DNA from: Conservatibacter flavescens
GTDB taxonomy: Bacteria; Pseudomonadota; Gammaproteobacteria; Enterobacterales; Pasteurellaceae
Direction of reading: 5' to 3'
DNA length: 64,000 nucleotides
Assembly (NCBI RefSeq): GCF_002795425.1
Contig: NZ_PHHA01000014.1
Coordinates: 1 to 64,000, forward strand
The notes beneath the pieces are model-generated. The model did no database searches, was not told where the DNA came from, and worked only from the letters and a program-made list of their open reading frames with translations. Every line of letters begins with the position of its first letter. Position 1 is the first letter of the stretch. Shown in pieces: positions 11,794-22,138 of the stretch. A program made the translations under genes and the position numbers.

Positions 11794-11819
11794 AAGCACA
11801 GTGCAAGCTGTGCTTTTTT
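11794..11819 (+). terminator. Rho-independent terminator of ribB
   Basis: AAGCACAG at 11794-11801 pairs with CTGTGCTT at 11808-11815, followed by a run of T. Confidence 0.85.
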
Positions 11820-11899
11820 ATAGGAACAAGAAAACATTGTTCACAAAGCGAACTGGATAGACTAGAATAAAAAATCATAAAAAACTATGGAATCAGGCT

Positions 11900-12856
11900 A
11901 TGTCATTCACTCTCACTAATGAAAAGAGATTATTAGCGCAAATTGCGACTTTATACTATGAAGATAATTTAAAGCAGTCTGAAATAGCGAAACGTTTAAA
12001 TCTGTCACAACCTTTTGTTTCACGCTCATTAACTAAATGTATTGCGGAAGGTATTGTTAAAATCAGTATTATCCCTCCCGCAGGTATTTATCTCGATCTA
12101 GAGCAACAATTACAAAAAAAATTTAACCTAGATTTAGTTATGGTTATTGATGTTGATGATACCGATGAAGACCGCTTAAAAACAGCAATTGGCACAACTG
12201 CTGCATATTATTTACAAGTTGCTCTACAATCAAATGAACTGGTAGGAGTTTCTGCTTGGAGTGGAACCATTCAACGCATGGTAGATCATATGCCACAATT
12301 TCAAGTTAAAGCAAAAGGCGTTGTACAATTATTAGGTGGTGTGGGAGTTAACGGGAATGTACAAGCAAATTTATTAACCTATGAACTGGCCAAAAAGTTA
12401 AATTGTTCTGCTTATCTTCTACCTTCTCAAAGTCTCAATGGCAATATAGGAAATATAGAATATAAAGAACAACTACTTGATATGAATGAAGTTTCTCAAG
12501 TTGTTAATATGTTTGAACAAGTTGATGTAGCATTGGTAGGTATTGGTATGCTAGAGCCTTCTGAGCTATTGAAGAACTCCGGACTTTATTATAAAAAAGA
12601 CATGCTACACGTGCTTGCGCAAAAAGGTGCTGTAGGTGATATTTGCTTACACTATTTTGATCAACAAGGTAAACCAGTATTATCAGAACAAGAAGATCCT
12701 ATTATTGGCATGGGGCTAGAGTTAATTAAAAAATGTCCTAGAGTGGTTGCATTAGCGGGTGGACGAGAAAAAATTCACGCAATTAAAGCCGCACTTATAG
12801 GTCAATATATTAATGTCCTCGTGATTGATCGAGAAACCGCCAAATTGTTGCTGTAA
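11900..12856 (+). CDS. SorC-family sugar-responsive transcriptional regulator
   Basis: An N-terminal winged helix-turn-helix (about residues 8-58, YYEDNLKQSEIAKRLNLSQP) is followed by a SorC-type sugar-phosphate-binding domain. The family landmarks GVSAWSGT near residue 115 and VVALAGGREKIHAI near the C-terminus are present. At 318 residues it has the full family length. Relatives sense phosphorylated intermediates of the pathway they control (LsrR, DeoR-type of Bacillus, SorC). It sits just upstream of, and co-directional with, the apiose-type operon, from which it is separated by a terminator-like hairpin. I infer that it controls that operon through the TTGAATA dyads at 13086-13119 and 17310-17323. 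Confidence 0.85.
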   Translation: MSFTLTNEKRLLAQIATLYYEDNLKQSEIAKRLNLSQPFVSRSLTKCIAEGIVKISIIPPAGIYLDLEQQLQKKFNLDLVMVIDVDDTDEDRLKTAIGTTAAYYLQVALQSNELVGVSAWSGTIQRMVDHMPQFQVKAKGVVQLLGGVGVNGNVQANLLTYELAKKLNCSAYLLPSQSLNGNIGNIEYKEQLLDMNEVSQVVNMFEQVDVALVGIGMLEPSELLKNSGLYYKKDMLHVLAQKGAVGDICLHYFDQQGKPVLSEQEDPIIGMGLELIKKCPRVVALAGGREKIHAIKAALIGQYINVLVIDRETAKLLL

Positions 12857-12916
12857 TTTTAATATATTAGCATTCTAAACCATTTCTACCGCTAGAAATG
12901 CCATTCTATTTTCTTG

Positions 12917-12939
12917 AGGAGCGTATTATCTATGCTCCT
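12917..12939 (+). terminator. Hairpin after the SorC-family gene
   Basis: AGGAGCGTA at 12917-12925 pairs with TATGCTCCT at 12931-12939 with one G-U pair and a five-base loop. A second hairpin lies just before it: CATTTCTA at 12881-12888 and TAGAAATG at 12893-12900. Together they isolate the regulator from the operon. Confidence 0.55.
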
Positions 12940-13019
12940 ATTTCATCAAGTTTATCAACAAATCAAGAAGTTTATTTTCTTTTTCCTACATTGACTAAAT
13001 TTTCAGCCATTCTAAATTT

Positions 13020-13080
13020 TGTGATCCATATCTAATTTTTAAGATCTTTTATTGGACAGATGTTTTTTTGTATTTTAAAT
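13020..13080 (+). promoter_or_regulatory. Putative CRP-assisted promoter of the apiose-type operon
   Basis: TTGGAC at 13052-13057 and TTAAAT at 13075-13080 are separated by 17 bases. A CRP-like site, TGTGATCCATATCTAA at 13020-13035, matches the consensus at 8 of 10 positions and is centred near -59.5 from the predicted start. Confidence 0.4.
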
Positions 13081-13085
13081 TACCT

Positions 13086-14068
<983 letters not shown>

Positions 14069-14083
14069 TCCCGAGTTGTGACA

Positions 14084-14117
14084 AATTGGGATATTTCTGT
14101 CGGGAAATGTCCCAATT
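14084..14117 (+). promoter_or_regulatory. Intercistronic hairpin after the binding-protein gene
   Basis: AATTGGGA at 14084-14091 pairs with TCCCAATT at 14110-14117. Inside that, T92/G109 wobble and ATTTC/GAAAT extend the stem to 14 pairs around a six-base loop. There is no T-run, so it probably stabilises the upstream mRNA or attenuates rather than terminates. Confidence 0.65.
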
Positions 14118-14129
14118 AAGGAGCGAAAT

Positions 14130-14705
14130 ATGTTGAATTGGAAAAATTTTAAAACCGGTTTTCTGTTAGTCTTTGCCCTTTCCGCATTATCTGCTTGTGA
14201 AGTGGTTGATTTAGACAGCGCGGGGAAACCGATCATTCCGATGACGGAAGAAGAAAAAGCAGCATTGAGTAATATGGAACCGAAAGCAATTGCGGATAAA
14301 ATTTGGAATGATGTATTCCAAGAAGCCCAAAATACTACGACCAAACTCAGTGATAATTTAGCCAATGATCAAAGTTACTTCATTAATTTAGTCGGTACTA
14401 TAGAACAAGTTGATGATAAACAAAATATTTCTTTAAAAGTCGATGATCAAATTATTGTGATTCAAGCGGGGAATATTGTACGCGGTAATGCTATTCGTGA
14501 TGCCAACTCAATAATTCGATTTGACCAATTTAAAAATCAAATTCAATTTGCTCGCTTATCTAAAGAGCTGAATAAAAAAGCCATTGGCGGAATAACAAAA
14601 CCAGATGGCACTTGGCAAGGAAAAAATGTCGAAATCTTGACCGCACTTACGGTTAAGAACGGTCAAATTCAAGATGCAGTACCGTTAATGATTAACGAGA
14701 GGTAG
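14130..14705 (+). CDS. DUF2291-type lipoprotein of a sugar ABC operon
   Basis: The 191-residue product has a lipoprotein signal (hydrophobic stretch, then LSAC, with Cys23 as the lipidated residue) and a soluble domain with the pattern of DUF2291 (AxxIWNDVF near the N-terminus, a small beta-rich core, and the C-terminal LTVKNGQIQDAVP). Members of this family are found inside sugar ABC-transporter operons next to RbsB-like proteins; their role is not known. AAGGAG precedes the start. The next gene begins six bases after its stop. A membrane-tethered helper for the binding protein is a reasonable guess but only that. Confidence 0.75.
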   Translation: MLNWKNFKTGFLLVFALSALSACEVVDLDSAGKPIIPMTEEEKAALSNMEPKAIADKIWNDVFQEAQNTTTKLSDNLANDQSYFINLVGTIEQVDDKQNISLKVDDQIIVIQAGNIVRGNAIRDANSIIRFDQFKNQIQFARLSKELNKKAIGGITKPDGTWQGKNVEILTALTVKNGQIQDAVPLMINER

Positions 14706-14710
14706 CGATT

Positions 14711-16234
14711 ATGTCCATTGAACATAAAGATGTGATCATGCGTGCTGAAAATATCTCAATGGTATTTCCGGGTACCAAAGCACTGGATAATGTCAGCTAT
14801 AACGTGTATCGCGGCGCAGTGAATGTGATTATCGGGGAAAACGGAGCCGGTAAATCAACATTGATGAAGATTCTTGCCGGTGTTCAGCAGCCCACTGAAG
14901 GCAAGCTCTATATTAATAATAAAAAAATTGTGATTGATAGTACGAGAAGTGCTGCCGAACATGGCATCGGTATGGTTCATCAAGAATTAAATCTTTCTGA
15001 AAATTTAACGGTATCTGAAAATATATTTCTTGGTCGAGAAATTCAATCCGGATTATCACCGATCAATACGCAAACACAATATGACTTAACAAAAGAGTTA
15101 CTCGCTCGTTTAAAACAACAGATTGATCCCAATGAAATCGTATCTAATTTAAAAGTCGGTCAAAAGCAGTTAGTTGAAATTGCGAAAGCATTAGCCGGAA
15201 AAATTGATATTTTAATTTTAGATGAACCAACCTCTGCATTAAGCAAAACCGAAGTACAGATTTTGTTTGATGTGATTCGTGAATTAACTGCTCAGGGCGT
15301 ATCAATTATTTATATTTCGCACCGTCTTGAAGAATTGATGGAAATTGGTACTTATATCACCATCTTACGCGATGGTAAATTTCAATCTGAAGCGGCAGTA
15401 AAAGATATTGATGTGCCTTGGATTGTGCGAGAAATGTTAGGAAGTGATCCAATAACGGATTTCTTACCTGAAAATCGGACTTTCGGAGCAAAAATCCTTG
15501 AGGCTGAACACATCACTTGTATCAATGAATCTGAAAATAAAGTGGTAAATGATGTGTCATTTTCCCTTAAGGCTGGCGAAATTGTCGGTATCTACGGTTT
15601 AATGGGGGCTGGCCGTACTGAATTATTTGAGTGTTTGTTAGGTAAAGCGGAATATGCCGGCCGGTTTTCGTTAAACGGCATTATTATTAACAGCAATACC
15701 TCTACCACTAACCGAATCAAAATGGGAATTGGTTTAGTCCCCGAAGATCGAAAAAGATCGGGCATATTTCCTGTTACTTCTGTCGGCAATAATCTCACCA
15801 TGTCGAGTTTATGGAAACGACTGAAAAAAAGTGTAGTGATTTCTGATGAGGAAGAACAACAAGCCATTAACTCTACGATCAAAGAGCTTTCCATCAAAGT
15901 GTCATCACCGGAAGTGGAAATTCAAGCACTCAGTGGGGGTAATCAACAAAAAGTTGTTATTGGTCGCTCCTTATTAACTGAACCGAAAGTACTGCTGTTA
16001 GATGAGCCAACTCGAGGGATTGATATCGGTGCAAAAGCTGATGTATTTGAAATGATGGTGAAATTATCTCAAGAAGGTATCGGTATCTTATTTTCTACTT
16101 CAGACTTAAAAGAAATTATGGCAGTTTCCGACCGAATTTTAGTTATGTCTAACGGAAAATTAACTGCAGATGTATTACGGAGTGAAACCGATGAAGCTAG
16201 CCTAGTACTGGCAAGCGCCAAAGGATTTCAATAA
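14711..16234 (+). CDS. Sugar ABC transporter ATPase with two nucleotide-binding domains
   Basis: This 507-residue RbsA/MglA-type protein has two tandem ATPase domains. The first has Walker A GENGAGKST (about residue 42), a degenerate signature VGQKQLVEIAKAL and Walker B ILILDEPTSAL. The second has the altered P-loop GLMGAGRTE, signature LSGGNQQKVVIGR and VLLLDEPTRGID. The weak second P-loop is normal for the family, where one site is catalytic. It pairs with the single permease that follows. Confidence 0.93.
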   Translation: MSIEHKDVIMRAENISMVFPGTKALDNVSYNVYRGAVNVIIGENGAGKSTLMKILAGVQQPTEGKLYINNKKIVIDSTRSAAEHGIGMVHQELNLSENLTVSENIFLGREIQSGLSPINTQTQYDLTKELLARLKQQIDPNEIVSNLKVGQKQLVEIAKALAGKIDILILDEPTSALSKTEVQILFDVIRELTAQGVSIIYISHRLEELMEIGTYITILRDGKFQSEAAVKDIDVPWIVREMLGSDPITDFLPENRTFGAKILEAEHITCINESENKVVNDVSFSLKAGEIVGIYGLMGAGRTELFECLLGKAEYAGRFSLNGIIINSNTSTTNRIKMGIGLVPEDRKRSGIFPVTSVGNNLTMSSLWKRLKKSVVISDEEEQQAINSTIKELSIKVSSPEVEIQALSGGNQQKVVIGRSLLTEPKVLLLDEPTRGIDIGAKADVFEMMVKLSQEGIGILFSTSDLKEIMAVSDRILVMSNGKLTADVLRSETDEASLVLASAKGFQ

Positions 16235-16255
16235 TAAAGATTAATGAGGTGTGTT

Positions 16256-17293
16256 ATGTCAAAAGCAACGTCATCCAGCAACATAATGTTACTAATTTTG
16301 AAGCTGAGAACATTCATTGCGCTTTTTGTTATCTTAGCTTTTTTCACAATCACTGTTGACGGTTTTTTAAATCCATCAAGTGTGATTATCATGATTAAAC
16401 ATATATCTATCAATGCATTACTTGCACTAGGGATTACCTTTGTCATTATTACCGCAGGCATTGATCTATCCATCGGTGCAACGCTAGGGTTATGCGGAAT
16501 GGTAGCGGGATATTTGATTTCGCAAGGGATTGTGTTACCGATGTTCGGTATTGCAATATTTCCAAGTGTTTGGGTGGTTGTGCCATTAGTTCTGTTACTT
16601 GGTTGTGCTATCGGTGCGGTGAACGGTTGGATTATTACCCGCTATAACGTTGCCCCGTTTATTTGTACTTTAGGCACGATGTACATTATTCGTGGCGCTG
16701 CCATGCTTACTTCCAATGGTGAAACATTCCCTGGTTTATCCGGTAATCCACAATTAGGTAATACAGGCTTTGAAGTGATTGGTGCTGGTAGCTTTTTCGG
16801 CATACCCTATTCTATTTGGCTGATGTTTATCGTTGCCGCGGTTATCGCTTATACAGCAAAAAAATTACCCTTCGGCCGTCATGTTTATGCGATTGGTGAT
16901 AACGAACGTGCTGCTGAATTATCCGGTATCAAAGTCAATAATGTAAAAATTTGGGTTTATGTTATTTCAGGCTTGTGTGCAGCGCTTGCCGGCATTGTTG
17001 TCACATCTCAACTCGTTGCCAGCCACCCTGCGACAGGTAATGCTTTTGAAATGAATGCCATTGCAGCAGTGGTTTTAGGCGGTACTTCACTTGCCGGTGG
17101 GCGAGGTACGATTGGCGGGACATTAATTGGTGCGTTTGTTATCGGTATTCTCGCAGACGGTTTGGTTATGATGGGTGTGAGTGAATTCTGGCAAATGGTA
17201 ATCAAAGGTATTGTGATTATTGTCGCGGTTATCATCGACCAAATGCAGAACAAATTGCAGTATAAAGCTGCTGTTGCATCGCAAAAATCCTAA
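16256..17293 (+). CDS. Sugar ABC transporter permease, RbsC-type
   Basis: This 345-residue integral membrane protein has about ten hydrophobic segments and the RbsC family landmarks GITFVIITAGIDLSIGA, NGWIITRYNVAPFICTLGTM, YAIGDNERAAELSGI and AIAAVVLGGTSLAGGRGTIGG. The ATG at 16256 is preferred over the one at 16244 because it follows GAGG at a normal distance. Only one permease gene is present, so it should work as a homodimer, unlike the two-permease ara transporter further on. Confidence 0.93.
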   Translation: MSKATSSSNIMLLILKLRTFIALFVILAFFTITVDGFLNPSSVIIMIKHISINALLALGITFVIITAGIDLSIGATLGLCGMVAGYLISQGIVLPMFGIAIFPSVWVVVPLVLLLGCAIGAVNGWIITRYNVAPFICTLGTMYIIRGAAMLTSNGETFPGLSGNPQLGNTGFEVIGAGSFFGIPYSIWLMFIVAAVIAYTAKKLPFGRHVYAIGDNERAAELSGIKVNNVKIWVYVISGLCAALAGIVVTSQLVASHPATGNAFEMNAIAAVVLGGTSLAGGRGTIGGTLIGAFVIGILADGLVMMGVSEFWQMVIKGIVIIVAVIIDQMQNKLQYKAAVASQKS

Positions 17294-17309
17294 ATTTTTT
17301 TAAATGCTT

Positions 17310-17323
17310 TGAATATATATTCA
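17310..17323. promoter_or_regulatory. Second TGAATA-type operator, before aptA
   Basis: TGAATATATATTCA is a perfect 14-bp palindrome, preceded by another T and followed at 17328 by a further TGAATA half-site. It matches the elements at 13086-13119. It lies between the permease gene and the transketolase genes and may mark an internal regulated promoter. Confidence 0.5.
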
Positions 17324-17349
17324 TACATGAATACATAATGGAGGTAAAA

Positions 17350-18180
17350 ATGAATCCCTATAATTTGTCTTATGACGAACTTGAACAAAAAGCAAAGGCC
17401 ATTCGTCGCAAAATCGTTGTATTAAATGCTAATAGTCCAGCTGGCGGACACACAGGGGCAGACTTATCACAAGTTGAGCTGGTTACTGCACTGTATTTCC
17501 GTATTCTCAATTGTGCTCCTGATAGATTAGACGATCCTGAGCGAGATATTTATATTCAATCGAAAGGGCACGCCGCCGGTGGCTATTACTGCTGTTTAGC
17601 AGAAGCAGGCTACATTCCTGAAGATTGGCTGCCAACCTATCAGCACGCCGATTCTAAATTACCGGGTCATCCTGTAAAGCATAAAACACCGGGTGTAGAA
17701 CTTAATACCGGTGCGCTTGGGCACGGCTTACCTGTGGCAGTAGGTTTAGCGCTGGCTGCCAAAAAATCTGGCAGCAAACGTAAAATTTACGTATTAACCG
17801 GTGACGGCGAACTCGCAGAAGGCAGTAACTGGGAAGCCGCAATGGTGGCTGCACAATATAAACTGGATAATCTCATTATTATTAATGATAAAAATAAACT
17901 TCAATTAGCTGGTTTTACCAAAGATATTTTAAATACGGATCCTCTTGATGAAAAATGGAAAGCATTCGGAATGGAAGTACACGAATGCAACGGCAATAAT
18001 ATTCAATCTGTAGTTGACACATTAGAAGGATTAAAAGCTAATGGTAAACCTAACGTAGTTATTGCTCACACCACAAAAGGAGCCGGTATTTCATTTATTG
18101 CAGGGAAACCGGAATGGCATCACCGTGTACCAAAAGGCGAAGAAGTCGAATTGGCATTAGAGGAGTTAAAAGATGAGTAA
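17350..18180 (+). CDS. aptA: Transketolase N-terminal subunit, candidate apulose-4-phosphate transketolase A
   Basis: The 276-residue protein is only the thiamine-pyrophosphate-binding half of a transketolase. It shows SPAGGHTGADLS, the substrate/cofactor histidine region SKGHAAGGYY, NTGALGHGLPVAVG and the TPP motif GDGELAEGSNWEAA...NDKNKLQ. The second half is the next gene, overlapping by eight bases, which is the ordinary split form and not a frameshift. In the D-apiose pathway known from Actinobacillus succinogenes, AptA/AptB transfer a two-carbon unit from apulose 4-phosphate to glyceraldehyde 3-phosphate, giving DHAP and xylulose 5-phosphate. Operon partners support this. Other ketose phosphates remain possible. 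GGAGG decides the ATG at 17350. Confidence 0.75.
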   Translation: MNPYNLSYDELEQKAKAIRRKIVVLNANSPAGGHTGADLSQVELVTALYFRILNCAPDRLDDPERDIYIQSKGHAAGGYYCCLAEAGYIPEDWLPTYQHADSKLPGHPVKHKTPGVELNTGALGHGLPVAVGLALAAKKSGSKRKIYVLTGDGELAEGSNWEAAMVAAQYKLDNLIIINDKNKLQLAGFTKDILNTDPLDEKWKAFGMEVHECNGNNIQSVVDTLEGLKANGKPNVVIAHTTKGAGISFIAGKPEWHHRVPKGEEVELALEELKDE

Positions 18181-19111
18181 CGCAGAACATTTAACAAATA
18201 TTATGGTGGAACGTTTTATAAGTGCGGTCGAAAACGGCGTTGATTTAGTACCTGTAGTAGCCGATTCAACGTCCACAGCAAAAATTGCCCCCTTTATCAA
18301 AGCCTTTCCGGATCGTTTGGTAAATGTAGGGATTGCCGAACAAACGCTTGTTGGCTGTGCGGCAGGCTTGGCCTTAGGGGGGAAAGTTGCCGTAACTTGT
18401 AACGCCGCACCATTCCTTGTTGCGCGTGCGAATGAACAGGTAAAAGTGGATATTTGTTATAACAACACCAATGTGAAATTATTCGGATTAAATTCCGGAG
18501 CCAGTTACGGACCGTTGGCAAGTACCCATCATAGTATTGATGACATTAGCATTATGCGCGGTTTCGGCAACATTGAAATTTATGCACCATCCAGCCCAAA
18601 TGAATGTCGACAAATTATTGATTATGCGATCAATCATGTGGGGCCAGTTTATATCCGTTTAGACGGTAAAGAATTACCGGAAATACATACGTCGGATTAT
18701 AAATTTGAACCGGGTAAAATCGATGTATTAAAAAGAGGTAACAACGTTGCCCTTGTTGCGATGGGTTCTACCGTACATGAAATCGTCACCGCTTCAGAAT
18801 TATTGGCAGAAAACGGCATTCATGTCACCTTAATTAATGTGCCGTCAATCCGCCCTTGCGATACTACAGCGTTATTTGATGCCTTAAAACAGGCAAGCCA
18901 CGTCATTACTGTGGAAGAGCATAATATCAATGGCGGATTAGGTAGCTTAGTTGCTGAAGTCATTGCAGAACAAGGCGCTGCTATTAGCTTGAAACGTCTG
19001 GGCATTCCTGATGCTGGTTATGCATTAGCGGCAGATCGTAAAGCCATGCGAAAACATCACGGCTTCGATGCTCAAAGTATTGTCAACCTTGTGATCGACT
19101 TAGTGAAATAA
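18173..19111 (+). CDS. aptB: Transketolase C-terminal subunit, candidate apulose-4-phosphate transketolase B
   Basis: The 312-residue protein contains the pyrimidine-binding and C-terminal domains of transketolase. The catalytic glutamate that activates TPP is in GIAEQTLVG (about residue 45). YGPLASTHHSIDDISIMRG and the C-terminal VTVEEHNINGGLGSLVAEVI are typical. It is translationally coupled to aptA by an ATGAGTAA overlap. The protein forms the active enzyme only with AptA. An uptake signal lies near its 5' end (around 18221), so the gene has been resident long enough to carry the family signal, or it came from a related donor. Confidence 0.75.
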   Translation: MSNAEHLTNIMVERFISAVENGVDLVPVVADSTSTAKIAPFIKAFPDRLVNVGIAEQTLVGCAAGLALGGKVAVTCNAAPFLVARANEQVKVDICYNNTNVKLFGLNSGASYGPLASTHHSIDDISIMRGFGNIEIYAPSSPNECRQIIDYAINHVGPVYIRLDGKELPEIHTSDYKFEPGKIDVLKRGNNVALVAMGSTVHEIVTASELLAENGIHVTLINVPSIRPCDTTALFDALKQASHVITVEEHNINGGLGSLVAEVIAEQGAAISLKRLGIPDAGYALAADRKAMRKHHGFDAQSIVNLVIDLVK

Positions 19112-19121
19112 GGGGCAGGTT

Positions 19122-20600
19122 ATGCGTACACCGTTTATTATTGCCATTGATGAAGGTACAACTAATGCCAAAGCAATTGCGGTTGATATTGAAGGTAATA
19201 TTTTATCAAAAGGTAGCATACCCTTAACGCTTACTCACCCTAAAGCCGGTTGGGCGGAACAAGATCCTATGGCAATTTGGCATGCCACGCAAAGTGCGGT
19301 CAGAATTTGCCTAGAATTTTTAAATATTGATGATTTAAAAGGGATTGCAATCAGTAACCAACGGGAATCCGTGTTAGCTTGGGAAAGAAAATCGGGTAAA
19401 CCGCTTTCGCCGGTAATCAGTTGGCAATGCCGACGTTCCGAACCGCTCTGTGCAGAAATTGCTGACCGACCTGATGCTTATAAAATTCAGCAATTAAGCG
19501 GAATGGTATTAGACCCGCTTTATCCGGCCTCTAAAATTAATTGGTTATTGGGTGCTATTGATAACGGTTTCCAAAGAGCGGCACAACGCGAAATTTGTGT
19601 CGGTACAATTGATACTTGGCTGGTTTGGCAACTGACTAACGGAAAATCATTTGTTACAGATTATTCCAATGCTTCAAGATATCAACTCTTTAATATTCAT
19701 CAAGCTAAATGGGATGATGAATTGCTGGCATTATTTCAAATCCCTGAGCAATGCTTACCGGAAATCATTTCTTCCGCTCAATATCGTGGGGAAACATTAA
19801 ACTGCGACGGTTTGCCGAACGGTATTCCGATTCTATCGCAAATCGGTGATTCTTCCGCCGCACTTTACGGGCAAGGTGGGTTTAATGACAGTATTGTCAA
19901 AGCCACCTACGGAACAGGGAGTTCATTAATGACAAAAACAGCTGTTTTTCCGAAACAAAATTTAGGTGTTGGAACAACAGTGGCTTGGCATGATGGACAA
20001 CTGAGTTTAGCCCTAGAAGGTAACATTACTCATACCGGATCTGCATTAGGATTTATGAGTCAATTATTAGGTGTCACCGACATTAATCAATTGAGTCTAT
20101 GGGCCCAGTCCGTTGCAGATACCAACGGTGTTTATTTTGTACCCGCCTTAGCCGGTTTAGGTGCACCATATTGGGATGTCAAAGCACGTGGAATGATCTG
20201 CGGATTAACTGATGCCGCCACACCACAAATTCTAGCCAGAGCTGCAATGGAGTCTATTGGTTATCAAGTTGCTGATTTATTCTTTGCAATGGAAAACACA
20301 TTAGACAAAAAATTAGAAACGCTATCTGTTGATGGCGGGCCGACAAAAAACTTATGGTTAATGCAACTTCAAGCAGACATATTACAACGTACGATCATAT
20401 GCAGCCAAATCGCTGAAGTTTCGGCATTAGGCGCTGCTTACTTGGCAGGCAAAGCACTTAACTGGTGGGAAAGTTATGCGCAATTATCTGCGTTGCCGAG
20501 AGAAACAACCATCATTGTGCCTAATCCGAATAATAACGCTATTCAACAAAATTATCTTAATTGGCAACAAGCGGTTAAACGCGCCAGATTTCAAGCCTAA
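19122..20600 (+). CDS. FGGY-family sugar kinase, candidate apulose kinase
   Basis: This 492-residue FGGY kinase has the first phosphate loop IAIDEGTTNAKAI, WAEQDP, ISNQRES, the second ATP loop KATYGTGSSLMT and the adenosine-site region LSVDGGPTKN. The fold and these motifs resemble glycerol and xylulose kinases, so the sequence does not fix the substrate. Between a split transketolase and a fucose-isomerase-like gene, the best reading is the kinase that makes apulose 4-phosphate. It starts ten bases after aptB. Confidence 0.7.
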   Translation: MRTPFIIAIDEGTTNAKAIAVDIEGNILSKGSIPLTLTHPKAGWAEQDPMAIWHATQSAVRICLEFLNIDDLKGIAISNQRESVLAWERKSGKPLSPVISWQCRRSEPLCAEIADRPDAYKIQQLSGMVLDPLYPASKINWLLGAIDNGFQRAAQREICVGTIDTWLVWQLTNGKSFVTDYSNASRYQLFNIHQAKWDDELLALFQIPEQCLPEIISSAQYRGETLNCDGLPNGIPILSQIGDSSAALYGQGGFNDSIVKATYGTGSSLMTKTAVFPKQNLGVGTTVAWHDGQLSLALEGNITHTGSALGFMSQLLGVTDINQLSLWAQSVADTNGVYFVPALAGLGAPYWDVKARGMICGLTDAATPQILARAAMESIGYQVADLFFAMENTLDKKLETLSVDGGPTKNLWLMQLQADILQRTIICSQIAEVSALGAAYLAGKALNWWESYAQLSALPRETTIIVPNPNNNAIQQNYLNWQQAVKRARFQA

Positions 20601-20618
20601 CAAAACGGAGTGATTAAA

Positions 20619-22037
20619 ATGAGAAGACCATTAAAACAACTCACCTTTGCCGTACTCATCGGCAATCGCGGTTTCTTTCCAAGTTATTTAGTTGGAGATG
20701 CGCGGAAAGAAGCACAAGAAGTATTTAGTGAACTGAATATCAACACAATTATGTTGACTGAACAACAAACAAATTATGGTGGTATTGAAACCTATCAGGA
20801 TGCAAAAATTGCTGCCGAAATGCTCAGAGAGCATCGAGATGAAATTCACGGTATTGTCGTATTGTTACCCAACTTCGGTGATGAAAAAGCCGTAGCAGAA
20901 GCCATTCGTTTATCAGGTGTCAATGTGCCTGTCTTAATTCAGGCTCAAGAAGACGAATTAAATAAAATGGGATTGGCCACTCGTCGGGATAGTTTCTGTG
21001 GAAAAATTTCACTTTGTAATAATCTACGCCAATACGGCATTCCCTTTTCACTCACGACACAACATGTTTGTGCCATCAAAAGCGATATATTTAAGCAAGA
21101 TCTTGTCAATTTTGAAGCAGTCTGTCGCGTAGTTAACGGTATTAAAGGCGCGCGTATCGGTGCAATCGGCGCAAGACCGACAAGTTTTAATACTGTGCGT
21201 TATAGCGAAAAATTATTGGAGCGATTAGGCGTTTCGGTTGAAACCATTGATCTGTCAGAAATCTTTGCCGCTGTAAACAGCTTAAAAGATGACGATATCC
21301 GCATTGCCGAAAAATTAGAGCAGCTTAAACGCAATGCAGATACCTCAAGGGTTCCTGAAGATAAATTACTTATGATGGCGAAACTATTTACCGTAATTAG
21401 CCACTGGATTATCGAAAACGACATTGATATGACCGCCATTCAATGCTGGACGTCGCTACAAAATACCTTAGGTATTAACGTTTGTTCCATCATGAGTGTA
21501 ATGTCAGGGCAATTATTACCAAGTGCCTGCGAGGTGGATGTAATGGGGTCATTATCAATGTACGCTCTTTCTCTTGCCTCACTTAAACCAGCCTCCATTG
21601 CCGATTGGAATAACAATTTTGGCGACGAGCGTGATAAATGCGTTATGTTCCATTGCGGAAATTATGCCACTGATGAATTAAAAGATCCTTTTATGACCAC
21701 AGCAGATATTATCGGTACAACGGTTGGTTGCGAAAATACTTGCGGCGCCATTAATGGTCGAATGAAATCCGGCCCGCTCACTTATTTCCGCCTATCTTCA
21801 GATGATTTTGAAGGAAAAATCAAAGCTTATGTCGGTGAAGGTAAATTCGTTGATGACGAATTGGATACCGTAGGCTGCCGAGCCGTAATCCAAGTAAAAG
21901 GACTAGAAGAACTTTTAGCGTATATTTGTCACAACGGATTTGAACATCACGTCGCAATGAATCATTCATCTGTGGCAAATGTGATTCATGAAGCATTGAG
22001 CAAATATCTCGGCATAGAATGTTATCGACATAAATAA
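20619..22037 (+). CDS. Fucose/arabinose-isomerase-like enzyme, candidate D-apiose isomerase
   Basis: The 472-residue protein resembles the L-fucose isomerase superfamily (D-arabinose/L-fucose isomerases). It has the Rossmann-like N-terminal half with GIVVLLPNFGDE, the central TAIQCWTSLQNTLGINVCSIMS segment, where metal-ligand acids normally lie, and the C-terminal HCGNYATDEL and NHSSVANVIHEAL. It would interconvert an aldose and ketose, here probably D-apiose to apulose. The ATG at 20619 follows GGAG at nine bases; an in-frame GTG at 20610 overlaps the ribosome-binding site. It is the last gene of the operon. Confidence 0.7.
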   Translation: MRRPLKQLTFAVLIGNRGFFPSYLVGDARKEAQEVFSELNINTIMLTEQQTNYGGIETYQDAKIAAEMLREHRDEIHGIVVLLPNFGDEKAVAEAIRLSGVNVPVLIQAQEDELNKMGLATRRDSFCGKISLCNNLRQYGIPFSLTTQHVCAIKSDIFKQDLVNFEAVCRVVNGIKGARIGAIGARPTSFNTVRYSEKLLERLGVSVETIDLSEIFAAVNSLKDDDIRIAEKLEQLKRNADTSRVPEDKLLMMAKLFTVISHWIIENDIDMTAIQCWTSLQNTLGINVCSIMSVMSGQLLPSACEVDVMGSLSMYALSLASLKPASIADWNNNFGDERDKCVMFHCGNYATDELKDPFMTTADIIGTTVGCENTCGAINGRMKSGPLTYFRLSSDDFEGKIKAYVGEGKFVDDELDTVGCRAVIQVKGLEELLAYICHNGFEHHVAMNHSSVANVIHEALSKYLGIECYRHK

Positions 22038-22138
22038 TGAAACATAAAAGATTACTCCTAACAATACATTAAGCGGTGCTGTAACGTTAGGAGAATCTAA
22101 TTATGACGATCTACAAATAAAGGCCTGTCAAACTTGGA

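Noticed and set aside
17350-19111. Transketolase broken by a frameshift
   Set aside because: The two genes each have their own start and overlap by eight bases, which is the normal form of split transketolases.
22055-22093. 8-bp dyad CTCCTAAC/GTTAGGAG as terminator of the apiose-type operon
   Set aside because: The loop is 23 bases and no T-run follows, so termination is doubtful; kept only as a note.
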